Below are positions 27,945 to 36,377 of a stretch of 64,000 nucleotides of DNA, piece by piece. The DNA is taken from assembly GCA_910574915.1 (NCBI GenBank), contig CAJTCR010000013.1, positions 37,928-101,927 on the forward strand, given 5' to 3'. Below the pieces are notes generated by a model. It had not been told where the DNA came from, did not search any database, and saw nothing but the letters and a program-made list of their open reading frames with translations. Positions within the stretch are counted from its first letter, which is position 1. Each line of letters opens with the position of its first letter. The DNA comes from Eubacteriaceae bacterium. Lineage in GTDB: Bacteria > Bacillota > Clostridia > Lachnospirales > Lachnospiraceae. The position numbers were made by a program, and so were the translations under genes.

Positions 27945-28283
27945 CTACACTTCCTTATGATACAAATGAATACATTCATCTATAATACTTTCAACAATCC
28001 GCACTTCCGCAGGGCTCAGCTTTTCCAATTTCTCCGATAAAAGCAGTTTATCCTTGTCAATAATATCCCCTGTCAGCAGGTAATCCGTACTGACGCCAAG
28101 CGCCGATGCAATTTTCATCAGATTTTCCGGCCGCATGGCGCGTTTCCCAGATTCCGCATAGCTGACAAACTGTGTAGTAAGGTCGCTCATCTCTGCCAGT
28201 GCCTCCTGTGTCAGCCCAAGCTTTTTTCTGCGCTCCATCACCCGTTTCCCCACCTCATCCAGATATAGTTTTACATCTATCAT
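27945..28283 (-). CDS. XRE-family transcriptional regulator (candidate master repressor of the islands)
   Basis: This 112-residue protein has an N-terminal Cro/CI-type helix-turn-helix (about residues 12-68: RKKLGLTQEALAEMSDLTTQFVSYAESGKR then LGVSTDYLLTG). A short C-terminal helical segment (LSPAEVRIVESIIDECIHLY) probably dimerises. I chose the ATG at 28283 because the first in-frame ATG (28292) abuts the AGGAAGG site. Its promoter carries the same 20-bp palindrome found at five island promoters, which suggests autoregulation and control of those genes; this link is inference. The gene is isolated between hairpin elements E5/E6 and E7. Confidence 0.88.
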   Translation of the reverse strand: MIDVKLYLDEVGKRVMERRKKLGLTQEALAEMSDLTTQFVSYAESGKRAMRPENLMKIASALGVSTDYLLTGDIIDKDKLLLSEKLEKLSPAEVRIVESIIDECIHLYHKEV

Positions 28284-28338
28284 TTCCTTCATCCTTCCTT
28301 TTTATTTCGTTAAATTTTATCAACATTAGCGTTAAATA

Positions 28339-28369
28339 ATAATAGCTTTTTGTTAAAATAACTCAACAA
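28339..28369 (-). promoter_or_regulatory. Shared-operator promoter C, in front of the XRE gene
   Basis: Minus strand: TTGTTGA-GTTATT-TTAACAA (28350-28369), embedded in a longer palindrome with 11-bp arms (AGCTTTTTGTT / AACAAAAAGCT). -35 TTGAGT and -10 TATTAT are 16 bp apart. The spacing differs from the other five sites. Confidence 0.7.
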
Positions 28370-28383
28370 AAAGCTGTATCATA

Positions 28384-28720
28384 CTAGAGCGAACAAAATC
28401 GACCATAGAGGTATTGGTTTCGTAACATTTACGAAGAACAGCCGGGAGAGAGGATCGGCATCCCCTGGCGGCGGCTTTGGAAGAATGATTAGAAGCTCTT
28501 AGTATCCTGCGGGGCAACCAGGGGCGCAGCCAAGCGGCACCTTTAGCTGCCGATAGGCAGCGAACTAGGTGGCGCGACCGTCCACAGCCACAACGTATCA
28601 GCAGGATACTTAGGGCTTCTTAGCATTCTGGAACGGACGCAGCCAGGGGATGCCGATCCTCTTTCCCAGCGTCCCTTCCTGTAAAAATTTACCAAAGCAA
28701 TTTAAATTTGTTCGCTCTAG
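28384..28720. mobile_element. Long-hairpin MITE family, copy E7 (intact, 337 bp)
   Basis: This is the best reference copy: CTAG at both borders (28384, 28717) and terminal repeats AGCGAACAAA / TTTGTTCGCT. The inner stem pairs GAGAGAGGATCGGCATCCCC with its complement, and a second stem GATTAGAAGCTCTTAGTATC pairs imperfectly with the TACTTAGGGCTTCTTAGC region. A GCTGCC-GATA-GGCAGC tip closes it. There is no ORF. Confidence 0.88.
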
Positions 28721-28799
28721 CAGGATCCATCGATAAGAAAGAAGTTCCGCCCAGATAAGTGTTATGGTTGATTTATCATAAAAAAGGAGGATTTTTAGT

Positions 28800-29480
28800 A
28801 TGACAAAATCATTGAAAAAGGACTTTCCGCAGACGGCAGACAGACTTGCCTACCATTTCGCGTTTGGCGGTGATGAAAACCTCTATACGGTTTCATTTAA
28901 AGGCACGCTTAAAGAATCGGAAATCTGCCGTATGCTTGCGGCTGTACGCCCGCATTTGTACCGGGACTGCGAAACAGCCATCCATTCCTACTTAGACTGC
29001 CACCGGCTGCTGTACTCAGATTTTATGTCCAAAACTACCGTGTTAAGCCACCGCGGCGTTATGGCATTTGCAAAAACACTGCTGCATACAGGCTCCTGTA
29101 CATCTATAGAGCGTTGGACGGAACATGCAGATCTTTATTATGTCGTGCTCGATCATCAAAAATGGATACAAAACGGCTGCTGCGAAGGCTGCTGCTGCGC
29201 GATTGCAAAAACACCTGCCCGCCGCAGCTTGGGCAGCGCCTACCATATGATCGGGCAGACGTTTCAGTATCAGCCGCTAAGCTGCATGGAACAGGCATAC
29301 TTTGCCATCCGTTCCGGCAAAGGAAGCAGGCAGCTTTCCAATATTGAAACACAGACCGGCGATCCTGTCCTGCCGACGTTTGGCAGCGCAGACCTGATCA
29401 GCCTGCTGTTAAATATTCAAACGATCCGCACCGCAAGTCAGGCAGCAGAAGCTGCACTGAACCACTGCTGGCTGCCATAA
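28800..29480 (+). CDS. Hypothetical protein with a cysteine cluster
   Basis: This 226-residue soluble protein has a strong AAAGGAGG site and a terminator, so it is clearly expressed as a single gene. I do not recognise the family. The central region contains a dense cysteine run (NGCCEGCCCAIAKT near residue 125) that could bind a metal or Fe-S cluster, with flanking Trp/His residues (SIERWTEHADLYYVVLDHQKW). There is no signal peptide or membrane helix. The upstream neighbour is element E7, and the downstream neighbours are tRNA-Leu and recQ. Confidence 0.75.
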   Translation: MTKSLKKDFPQTADRLAYHFAFGGDENLYTVSFKGTLKESEICRMLAAVRPHLYRDCETAIHSYLDCHRLLYSDFMSKTTVLSHRGVMAFAKTLLHTGSCTSIERWTEHADLYYVVLDHQKWIQNGCCEGCCCAIAKTPARRSLGSAYHMIGQTFQYQPLSCMEQAYFAIRSGKGSRQLSNIETQTGDPVLPTFGSADLISLLLNIQTIRTASQAAEAALNHCWLP

Positions 29481-29487
29481 ACGATTG

Positions 29488-29524
29488 CTGTCAGTCACTT
29501 CTGTGGCTGACAGTGATCTTTTTT
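29488..29524 (+). terminator. Terminator of the 28800-29480 gene
   Basis: CTGTCAGTCAC / GTGGCTGACAG with a 4-nt loop, followed by a TTTTTT run. Confidence 0.85.
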
Positions 29525-29603
29525 GAAAGATTTGAAAAAAACAGTTGCATTTTTTATGGGGATATGATAGTATACTTTTTGCAGGCAGTAAAAGATTGCA
29601 TTT

Positions 29604-29683
29604 GCCGCTGTGGCGGAATTGGCAGACGCATACGACTCAAAATCGTACGGGAAACCATATGGGTTCAAGTCCCATCAGCGGCA
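29604..29683 (+). tRNA. tRNA-Leu (anticodon CAA)
   Basis: The acceptor stem GCCGCTG pairs with CAGCGGC, followed by discriminator A. The D arm contains AATTGGCAGACGC, the anticodon arm is TACGA-CTCAAAA-TCGTA, which places CAA at positions 34-36, and the T arm is ATGGG-TTCAAGT-CCCAT. The variable arm is short (ACGGGAAACC) for a class II tRNA. CCA is not encoded. Confidence 0.93.
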
Positions 29684-29792
29684 CTTTCAAAATAAGTCTT
29701 TCATGTGAAGCAACGATAGCTGGAATGCTTAGATATTAGAGCGTTTCCGGCTATTCTTTTACTCCAAAACACGCATAAATACAGAAAGGAAG

Positions 29793-29816
29793 AAAAAGCC
29801 TGCTGTACGGCTTTTT
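29793..29816 (+). terminator. Terminator-like hairpin between tRNA-Leu and recQ
   Basis: AAAAAGCC-TGCTGTAC-GGCTTTTT ends 9 nt before the recQ ATG. It could end the tRNA transcript, or attenuate recQ if transcription continues through. It leaves recQ without an obvious ribosome binding site. Confidence 0.6.
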
Positions 29817-29825
29817 ACATAGTCT

Positions 29826-31724
29826 ATGGATGATAAATATCATATACTAAAGAAATATTTTGGCTATTCCGGCTTCCGGGAAGGCCAGGAGGTTTTGATT
29901 GACAGTATTTTAAGCGGGCGGGATGTGCTCGGCATTATGCCGACAGGTGCAGGCAAATCGATTTGCTACCAGGTGCCGGCGCTGCTGCTGCCTGGAATTA
30001 CCCTAGTGGTCTCTCCGTTAATTTCCCTGATGAAAGACCAGGTACAGGCATTGAATCAGGCTGGCATCCATGCCGCCTATATTAACAGTTCTCTGAGCGA
30101 ATCGCAAATATCCAAAGCGTTGCGGCTGGCAGCCGCTGGACAATACAAGATTATTTATGTGGCGCCAGAACGGCTGGAGACGTATGAGTTTTTGCAGTTT
30201 GCAAGGCTTGCTAAGATCTCCATGCTGACCGTCGATGAGGCACACTGTATTTCGCAGTGGGGACAGGATTTCCGTCCGAGCTATTTAAAGATCGTACAGT
30301 TTATCCACAGTCTGGACAGGCGCCCGGTTGTAAGCGCGTTTACGGCGACAGCGACAGAAAAAGTCAAAGAAGACATGATCTGTGTGCTTGGGCTTTTTGA
30401 TCCAACGGTACTCGTCACAGGCTTTGACCGCAAAAACCTGTATTTTGCAGTCGAGACACCGAAAAAAAAGGACAGTTATGTCACACAGTATGTACTGGAT
30501 CACAAGGATGAAAGCGGGATTATTTACTGTGCAACGAGAAAAAATGTAGATGCGGTCTGCGCGCATTTACTTGCCCAGGGAATCGCGGCAACAAAATACC
30601 ATGCCGGTCTGGATGCAGGCGCGCGCAGGCAGAACCAGGAAGATTTTATTTATGATGTCCGTCCGGTCATGGTGGCGACAAACGCGTTTGGCATGGGGAT
30701 CGACAAGTCAAACGTACGCTATGTGATCCATTATAATATGCCGCAGAGTCTGGAAAATTATTACCAGGAAGCAGGCAGGGCGGGACGGGACGGAGAGCGC
30801 GCCAAATGCATTCTGCTCTACAGCGCACAGGACATCGCAGTCAACCGTTTTTTCATTGAGAACAAAGAGCCGAATCCTGACCATACATGGGAAGAAATCG
30901 AGCAGATCAGAGAACAGGACGAACAGCGGCTTTTGTCCATGCAGTATTATTGTCTGACAACAGGCTGTCTGCGGGAATATATTTTGCGCTATTTTGGCGA
31001 GTTTGGAACCGGACGCTGTGAAAACTGCCGAAACTGTGCCCTCGAATACGAAGAGACCGATATTACGCAGGCTGCCATAAAAATTACCGCATGTATCAGG
31101 GAATGCCGGCAGCGCTATGGGATCAATGTCACCGCTGGGATACTGGCAGGAGAAACCCGCGCCAAGCTGCGGGAATACGGCGTGTCCCGCTATGAATCGT
31201 ACGGCAGCTTAAAAGAGCTTAGGGAAACCGAAATAAAGGCAATGATCCAGCAGATGCTCGTCGAAGGGCTGCTTTGCGTCACCAATGACAGATATGCCCT
31301 GCTGAAAGTACAACCTGCGGCAGACGATGTCATACAAGGCAGGCGGCAGGTCATTTTGAAAAAGCCAAAGACAGCCGCGCAAAGCACCGAAAAAGGCCGC
31401 TCGTCCCAAAGCAGCAAGCTGCGCAGATCTGATATTTTAAATTCCAAGGGCTTGGATCTGTTTGAACGGCTGCGCGCACTGCGCACCGAGATCGCCAAAG
31501 AAGAAGGGATGCCGCCCTATATTATCTTTTCCGATAAGACGCTTGTAGACATGTGTGTCAAGGCACCTCTTGACAAAAGCGATATGATGCAGGTAACAGG
31601 TGTTGGTGAAAATAAATACAGCCGTTACGGAGAACGATTTTTGGCAGTGATCCTTGCATACACCGGAGGAATGCGTGAAAAATATTATTTTGGCGAATCC
31701 CCTGCGCTTGCGGGGAAAAAATAA
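29826..31724 (+). CDS. recQ: ATP-dependent DNA helicase RecQ
   Basis: This 632-residue protein has RecQ domains in order. The helicase core has GIMPTGAGKSICYQ (motif I), VDEAHCISQWGQDFRP (DEAH plus the RecQ aromatic loop) and QEAGRAGRDG (motif VI). The RecQ-Ct zinc module carries Cys residues in TTGCLREY..CENCRNC, followed by a winged helix. A C-terminal HRDC domain (LFERLRALRTEIAKEEG) starts near residue 540. It unwinds forked and recombination intermediates. The start lacks a clear ribosome binding site; ATG 29826 gives the expected MDDKYHILKKYFGY. rarA, also a recombination gene, follows 35 bp downstream. Confidence 0.95.
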   Translation: MDDKYHILKKYFGYSGFREGQEVLIDSILSGRDVLGIMPTGAGKSICYQVPALLLPGITLVVSPLISLMKDQVQALNQAGIHAAYINSSLSESQISKALRLAAAGQYKIIYVAPERLETYEFLQFARLAKISMLTVDEAHCISQWGQDFRPSYLKIVQFIHSLDRRPVVSAFTATATEKVKEDMICVLGLFDPTVLVTGFDRKNLYFAVETPKKKDSYVTQYVLDHKDESGIIYCATRKNVDAVCAHLLAQGIAATKYHAGLDAGARRQNQEDFIYDVRPVMVATNAFGMGIDKSNVRYVIHYNMPQSLENYYQEAGRAGRDGERAKCILLYSAQDIAVNRFFIENKEPNPDHTWEEIEQIREQDEQRLLSMQYYCLTTGCLREYILRYFGEFGTGRCENCRNCALEYEETDITQAAIKITACIRECRQRYGINVTAGILAGETRAKLREYGVSRYESYGSLKELRETEIKAMIQQMLVEGLLCVTNDRYALLKVQPAADDVIQGRRQVILKKPKTAAQSTEKGRSSQSSKLRRSDILNSKGLDLFERLRALRTEIAKEEGMPPYIIFSDKTLVDMCVKAPLDKSDMMQVTGVGENKYSRYGERFLAVILAYTGGMREKYYFGESPALAGKK

Positions 31725-31736
31725 ATCCGCTATAAT
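31708..31736 (+). promoter_or_regulatory. rarA promoter
   Basis: TTGCGG, 17-bp spacer, perfect TATAAT. The -35 overlaps the last recQ codons and a small GC hairpin (CCCCTGCGCTTGCGGGG). Confidence 0.55.
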
Positions 31737-31759
31737 AAGCTTGCCAGAATGGAGGTTCT

Positions 31760-33100
31760 ATGGACTTATTTGATTATATGAGGGAGCAGCAGCTTCAAAA
31801 GGAAGCGCCGCTCGCCTCAAGAATGCGTCCGGCGTCTTTGGAGGAAGTCGTTGGGCAGCAGCATATGATAGGAAAAGACAAGCTGTTGTACCGTGCCATC
31901 AAAGCAGACAAGTTAAGCTCCGTTATTTTCTACGGGCCGCCCGGCACCGGAAAGACAACGCTTGCCAGAGTCATCGCAAATACGACAAGCGCCGAATTTT
32001 TGCAGTTAAACGCTACTTCTTCCGGCAAAAAAGATATGGAAGACGTGATTGCACAGGCAAAAAACAACCAGGGCATGTACGGCAAAAAGACGATTTTGTT
32101 TATCGACGAGATCCACCGTTTTAACAAAGGCCAGCAGGACTACCTGCTTCCGTTTGTCGAAGACGGGACGGTCGTTTTCATCGGCGCGACAACAGAAAAT
32201 CCTTATTTTGAAGTAAACGGGGCGCTGCTGTCTCGCTCTATGATTTTTGAGCTGCACCCGCTGTCCGCCAGCGAGATTCAAACGCTGCTGTATCGTGCGG
32301 CTGTAGACGCCGAAAAAGGCATGGGCGCTTACGGCGCGGTGCTTTACGAAGACGCGGCGCAGTTTTTAGCGGATGCCGCAAACGGCGACGCAAGGTCTGC
32401 GCTTACCGCACTGGAGCTTGGCATACTCACAACCGAGCGAAGCGCAGACGGGAAGATCCATATTACGCTGGATACGGCGTCGGAATGCATTCAAAAACGT
32501 GTCGTGCGTTATGATAAGTCCGGGGACAACCATTACGATACGATATCTGCGTTTATTAAAAGTATGCGTGGGTCTGATCCTGACGCGGCAGTTTATTACC
32601 TGGCGAAAATGCTGTATGCCGGAGAAGATATCCGTTTTATCGCAAGACGGATTATGATCTGTGCCTCCGAGGATGTCGGAAACGCAGACCCCCAGGCATT
32701 GCAGGTCGCAGTCGCAGCGTCTTTGGCAGCAGAGCGCATCGGAATGCCGGAAGCGCAGATTATATTATCACAGGCGGTCACTTACGTGGCAAGCGCGCCA
32801 AAGAGCAACGCGGCGTGTGAAGCAATCGGCAGCGCCTTTGAAACGGTGCGCACGAAAAAGACGCCTCCGGTGCCCGCACATTTGCAGGACTCACACTATA
32901 AGTCCAGCGCAAAGCTTGGGCGCGGCGCCAATTATAAATATGCACATTCTTACCCAGACCATTACGCAGCACAGCAGTATCTGCCGGACGAGCTGGCAGA
33001 TCTGGTATTTTACCAGCCTTCGGAAAACGGCTACGAAAAACAGATCCGTGCATATCTGCAAAAAGTCCGGGAATGGAAAAATGACGGGCTGCACCAGTGA
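31760..33100 (+). CDS. rarA: Replication-associated recombination protein A (AAA+ ATPase)
   Basis: This 446-residue protein has an AAA+ core with GPPGTGKTTLARV (Walker A), LFIDEIHRFNKGQQD (Walker B), GATTENPYFEVNGALLSRS (sensor 1 and Arg finger), and the RarA/MgsA C-terminal tetramerisation region (DAAVYYLAKMLYAGEDI, PDHYAAQQYLPD). It acts at stalled replication forks. GGAGG precedes ATG 31760. Its stop is 50 bp before the next gene. Confidence 0.95.
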   Translation: MDLFDYMREQQLQKEAPLASRMRPASLEEVVGQQHMIGKDKLLYRAIKADKLSSVIFYGPPGTGKTTLARVIANTTSAEFLQLNATSSGKKDMEDVIAQAKNNQGMYGKKTILFIDEIHRFNKGQQDYLLPFVEDGTVVFIGATTENPYFEVNGALLSRSMIFELHPLSASEIQTLLYRAAVDAEKGMGAYGAVLYEDAAQFLADAANGDARSALTALELGILTTERSADGKIHITLDTASECIQKRVVRYDKSGDNHYDTISAFIKSMRGSDPDAAVYYLAKMLYAGEDIRFIARRIMICASEDVGNADPQALQVAVAASLAAERIGMPEAQIILSQAVTYVASAPKSNAACEAIGSAFETVRTKKTPPVPAHLQDSHYKSSAKLGRGANYKYAHSYPDHYAAQQYLPDELADLVFYQPSENGYEKQIRAYLQKVREWKNDGLHQ

Positions 33101-33149
33101 CGCTGCCTGCACGCAGCGCACAATGCAGCCAACATGGAAGGAAATCGTA

Positions 33150-34442
33150 ATGAAAACGTATTTGGAAATGACAAAAGAAGAACTGACAGCAGAAAAAGAA
33201 ACACTGGAAAAAGAATTTCAAAAGATTCAGTCGCTGCACTTAAACCTGGATCTGACAAGAGGCAAGCCGTCTCCGCTCCAACTGGATTTATCAATGGAGA
33301 TGTATGACATGATAAGCTCACAGTCCATACTGCGTACCGAGGCAGGGACAGACTGCCGCAATTACGGGAGCCTGGACGGGATCGACGAAGCAAAGCGGCT
33401 GATGGCTGGCTTTATGGACTGCGAGCAGGAACAGGTAATCGTTCATGGCAACGCCAGCCTGAGCATTATGTACGATACGATTGCAAGGTCAATGCTGCAC
33501 GGCGTGCTAGGTTCTACGCCCTGGTGCCGGCTGGAACGGGTCAAATTTTTATGCCCGGTACCCGGGTATGACAGGCATTTTGCAATTACCCAGTACTTCG
33601 GCATTGAAATGATCCAGATCCCGATGAAGCAAGACGGGCCGGATATGGATCTTGTGGAAAAGCACGTCAATGAAGACCCTGCCGTAAAAGGCATCTGGTG
33701 CGTGCCGAAATATTCCAATCCGCAGGGCATTACTTATTCAGACGAAACCGTCCGCCGTTTTGCGGCGCTAAAGCCGGCGGCAGAAGATTTCCGCATCTAC
33801 TGGGACAATGCCTATGCCGTGCATGACCTGTATGAAAACGACCGGGACGTACTACTGCCGATTCTGCCGGAATGTGAAAAAGCAGGCAACCCGGATATCG
33901 TCTACGAATTTTGTTCTACCTCGAAAGTAACCTTTTCGGGTGCCGGCATATCCGCAATGGGAATGTCCGATACCAACCGTCAGGATATGCTAAAGCAGAT
34001 GTCCGTACAGACGATTGGCCATGACAAAATCAAACAGTGGACACATACACGGTATTTAAAAAATATGGACGGCGTACGTGCACATATGGCAAAGCACGCG
34101 GCACTGATCCGCCCGAAATTTGAAGCGGTCGATGCCGTGCTGTCCAGAGAAATCAAACCGCTTGGCATCGGTTCCTGGATCCGTCCAAAAGGAGGTTATT
34201 TTATCTGCTTTGAAGCGATGGAAGGATGCGCAAAAGCGATTGTAGCAAAGGCAAAAGAAGCCGGAATCGTTATGACGTCCGCCGGAGCGCCGTTTCCATA
34301 CGGCATAGACCCAAAAGATTCGGTGATCCGCATTGCACCAACTTTTCCAAATCTGGAAGAGATGCAGCAGGCGGCAGAAGTGTTTGCGTGCTGTGTAAAG
34401 CTGGTGAGCGTGGAGAAACTGCTGGATGGCAGACGTGCTTAA
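33150..34442 (+). CDS. Class I aspartate-type aminotransferase
   Basis: This 430-residue PLP enzyme carries the marks of the bacterial Asp_aminotransf subgroup: LDLTRGKPSPLQLDLS near residue 40, YGSLDGIDEAKRL, CVPKYSNPQGITYS, YWDNAYAVHDL, and the PLP lysine in CSTSKVTFSGAG. A C-terminal RPKGGYFICFEA follows. It probably moves amino groups between aspartate or another amino acid and 2-oxoglutarate; the exact substrate is open. I chose ATG 33150 after GAAGGAA; a 163-codon longer frame overlaps rarA and is not real. Confidence 0.88.
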   Translation: MKTYLEMTKEELTAEKETLEKEFQKIQSLHLNLDLTRGKPSPLQLDLSMEMYDMISSQSILRTEAGTDCRNYGSLDGIDEAKRLMAGFMDCEQEQVIVHGNASLSIMYDTIARSMLHGVLGSTPWCRLERVKFLCPVPGYDRHFAITQYFGIEMIQIPMKQDGPDMDLVEKHVNEDPAVKGIWCVPKYSNPQGITYSDETVRRFAALKPAAEDFRIYWDNAYAVHDLYENDRDVLLPILPECEKAGNPDIVYEFCSTSKVTFSGAGISAMGMSDTNRQDMLKQMSVQTIGHDKIKQWTHTRYLKNMDGVRAHMAKHAALIRPKFEAVDAVLSREIKPLGIGSWIRPKGGYFICFEAMEGCAKAIVAKAKEAGIVMTSAGAPFPYGIDPKDSVIRIAPTFPNLEEMQQAAEVFACCVKLVSVEKLLDGRRA

Positions 34443-34480
34443 GTTCATTCTTTTCAAATTGTAAATTTTTGAGAAAAGAA

Positions 34481-34508
34481 TTGACATTTGAAAAGAATGC
34501 GTTATAAT
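34481..34508 (+). promoter_or_regulatory. Promoter of the iscS-iscU-mnmA-mrp cluster
   Basis: Perfect TTGACA, 16-bp spacer, perfect TATAAT. It produces a leader of about 175 nt. Confidence 0.75.
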
Positions 34509-34568
34509 TAACTTGTCTTATGGATGTACTATATAAGAAATAAAAGATACGAACAATTATTAATTATT

Positions 34569-34643
34569 AAAAAGAGGGGGAGCGTAGCAATACGGTTTCC
34601 CGCTTTTTTATCGAAATTAACTACTGTATTCCTAGGGGAATAC
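34569..34643 (+). promoter_or_regulatory. iscS leader: terminator-like hairpin and GTATTCC palindrome
   Basis: An AAAAAG..GGG / CCC..CTTTTTT hairpin (34569-34610) can act as a terminator. It is followed by a perfect inverted repeat GTATTCC-TAGG-GGAATAC (34626-34643), which could be an operator (for example of an Rrf2-type Fe-S regulator) or a second promoter element. No iscR gene is adjacent. Confidence 0.5.
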
Positions 34644-34692
34644 TAGGAAATGCACAATGTGCACCCGATTCTGTGAAGGAGGACATTTTATC

Positions 34693-35874
34693 ATGGAAAA
34701 GCTGATCTATCTTGACAATGCGGCAACGACAGCGCTAAAGCCAGAAGTGTTTGAGGCAATGAAGCCGTATTTTTTGGAAAATTACAGCAATCCAAACAGT
34801 GTGTATACATTTGCCCAGCAAAGCAAAAAGGCTGTGGAAGAAGCCAGAGAAACGCTTGCCGGCATCCTTGGCGCAAAAACAAACGAAATCTATTTTACCG
34901 CAGGCGGCAGCGAAAGCGACAACTGGGCGATCAAAGGCTGTATGGATGCATTTGCTTCCAAAGGAAAGCATATGATTACAACAAAGATCGAACACCATGC
35001 CGTTTTGCATACCTGCGAATACCTGGAACAAAAAGGCTGCGAGGTCACTTACTTAAACGTAGATGAAAACGGCTGCATCAGCCTCGAAGAACTGGAACAG
35101 TCAATCCGCCCGGATACGGTGTTGATCTCCGTGATGTTTGCCAATAATGAAATCGGCACGATCGAGCCAATCCGTGAAATCGGCGCGATTGCGAAAAAAC
35201 ACGGCGTACTGTTCCATACCGACGCGGTGCAGGCTTTCTGCCATGTGCCAATGCAGGTTGACGAACTGAACATTGACCTGTTAAGCGCCAGTGCGCATAA
35301 ATTCCACGGGCCAAAAGGCGTTGGCTTTCTCTATATCCGAAACGGCATAAAGCTTGGCGCATATATTCACGGCGGCGCACAGGAACGCGCCCGCAGGGCA
35401 GGCACCACCAACGTGCCTGGCATCGTAGGCATGGCAAAGGCAGCAGAGCTTTCTGTCCAGACAATGGAAGAAAACAGCAAAAAAATCGCGGCAGTCAGAG
35501 ACCATCTGATCGAGCGGGTGCTTTCTGAGATCCCTTACGCACGCTTAAACGGGCACCGCACACATCGCCTGCCAAACAATGTCAACTTCTGCTTCCGCTT
35601 TATCGAGGGCGAATCGCTGCTGATTATGCTCGACCAAAAAGGAATCTGTGCATCAAGCGGTTCGGCATGTACCTCGGGCTCGTTAGACCCGTCCCATGTA
35701 CTGCTGGCAATCGGGCTTGTGCATGAGATCGCGCACGGCTCTCTTCGCCTGACCTTGTCTGAGGATACAACTATGGAAGAAGCGGACTATACGGCAGACA
35801 GCTTAAAAGGAATTGTAGAGCGCCTGCGCAGCATGTCTCCGCTGTATGAGGATTTTGTTAAAAACCAAAAATAA
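34693..35874 (+). CDS. iscS: Cysteine desulfurase
   Basis: This 393-residue protein is of the NifS/IscS type: YLDNAATTALKPEV, TAGGSESDNWAIKG, HTDAVQAFCH, the PLP lysine in SASAHKFHGPKG, and the persulfide-carrying Cys in ASSGSACTSGSLDPSHVL. It supplies sulfur for Fe-S clusters through the scaffold encoded next, and for tRNA thiolation by MnmA further down. AAGGAGG precedes ATG 34693. Confidence 0.95.
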   Translation: MEKLIYLDNAATTALKPEVFEAMKPYFLENYSNPNSVYTFAQQSKKAVEEARETLAGILGAKTNEIYFTAGGSESDNWAIKGCMDAFASKGKHMITTKIEHHAVLHTCEYLEQKGCEVTYLNVDENGCISLEELEQSIRPDTVLISVMFANNEIGTIEPIREIGAIAKKHGVLFHTDAVQAFCHVPMQVDELNIDLLSASAHKFHGPKGVGFLYIRNGIKLGAYIHGGAQERARRAGTTNVPGIVGMAKAAELSVQTMEENSKKIAAVRDHLIERVLSEIPYARLNGHRTHRLPNNVNFCFRFIEGESLLIMLDQKGICASSGSACTSGSLDPSHVLLAIGLVHEIAHGSLRLTLSEDTTMEEADYTADSLKGIVERLRSMSPLYEDFVKNQK

Positions 35875-35895
35875 AGAAAGAGCAAGGAGTAAGAA

Positions 35896-36336
35896 ATGTA
35901 TAGTGAAAAAGTAATGGACCATTTCAACAATCCAAGAAACGTCGGCGAGATCGAGGACGCCAGCGGCGTAGGCACGGTCGGCAACGCCAAATGCGGCGAT
36001 ATTATGCGGATCTATCTCGATATCGATGAAGATACAAAGGTCATTAAAGAATGTAAGTTTAAGACGTTTGGCTGCGGGGCGGCGGTTGCAACAAGCAGCA
36101 TGGCAACGGAGCTTGTCAAGGGAAAAACGATCTATGAAGCGCTTAAGGTAACAAACAAAGCCGTAATGGAAGCATTAGACGGGCTTCCGCCGGTAAAGGT
36201 GCACTGCTCGCTGTTGGCAGAAGAAGCAATCCATGCGGCACTGTGGGATTACGCACAGAAAAACCACATCGAAATCGAAGGCTTGCAGCCGCCGAAAGAG
36301 GATATCTCAGAAGAACAGCCAGACGAGGAAGCGTAA
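35896..36336 (+). CDS. iscU: Fe-S cluster scaffold protein
   Basis: This 146-residue NifU-N/IscU protein has three conserved cysteines in NAKCGDIMR, FGCGAAVATSS and KVHCSLLAEEAI, and begins MYSEKVMDHFNNPRNVGE as usual. The C-terminal 20 residues are acidic and variable (EDISEEQPDEEA). It sits between its sulfur donor and mnmA, with AAGGAG before the ATG. Confidence 0.95.
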   Translation: MYSEKVMDHFNNPRNVGEIEDASGVGTVGNAKCGDIMRIYLDIDEDTKVIKECKFKTFGCGAAVATSSMATELVKGKTIYEALKVTNKAVMEALDGLPPVKVHCSLLAEEAIHAALWDYAQKNHIEIEGLQPPKEDISEEQPDEEA

Positions 36337-36377
36337 AAAAACCGTCTGCAAACAGGCGGCAGGTCAGGAGAAATCAA

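Noticed and set aside
22900..28720. The dense repeated sequence could suggest a CRISPR array or a retron
   Set aside because: Repeats are long inverted hairpins at irregular distances, not short direct repeats with spacers, and no cas or reverse transcriptase gene is present.
32661..33149. 163-codon N-terminal extension of the aminotransferase
   Set aside because: It overlaps rarA in another frame; the enzyme's conserved start (MKTYLEMTKEEL) has its own ribosome binding site at ATG 33150.
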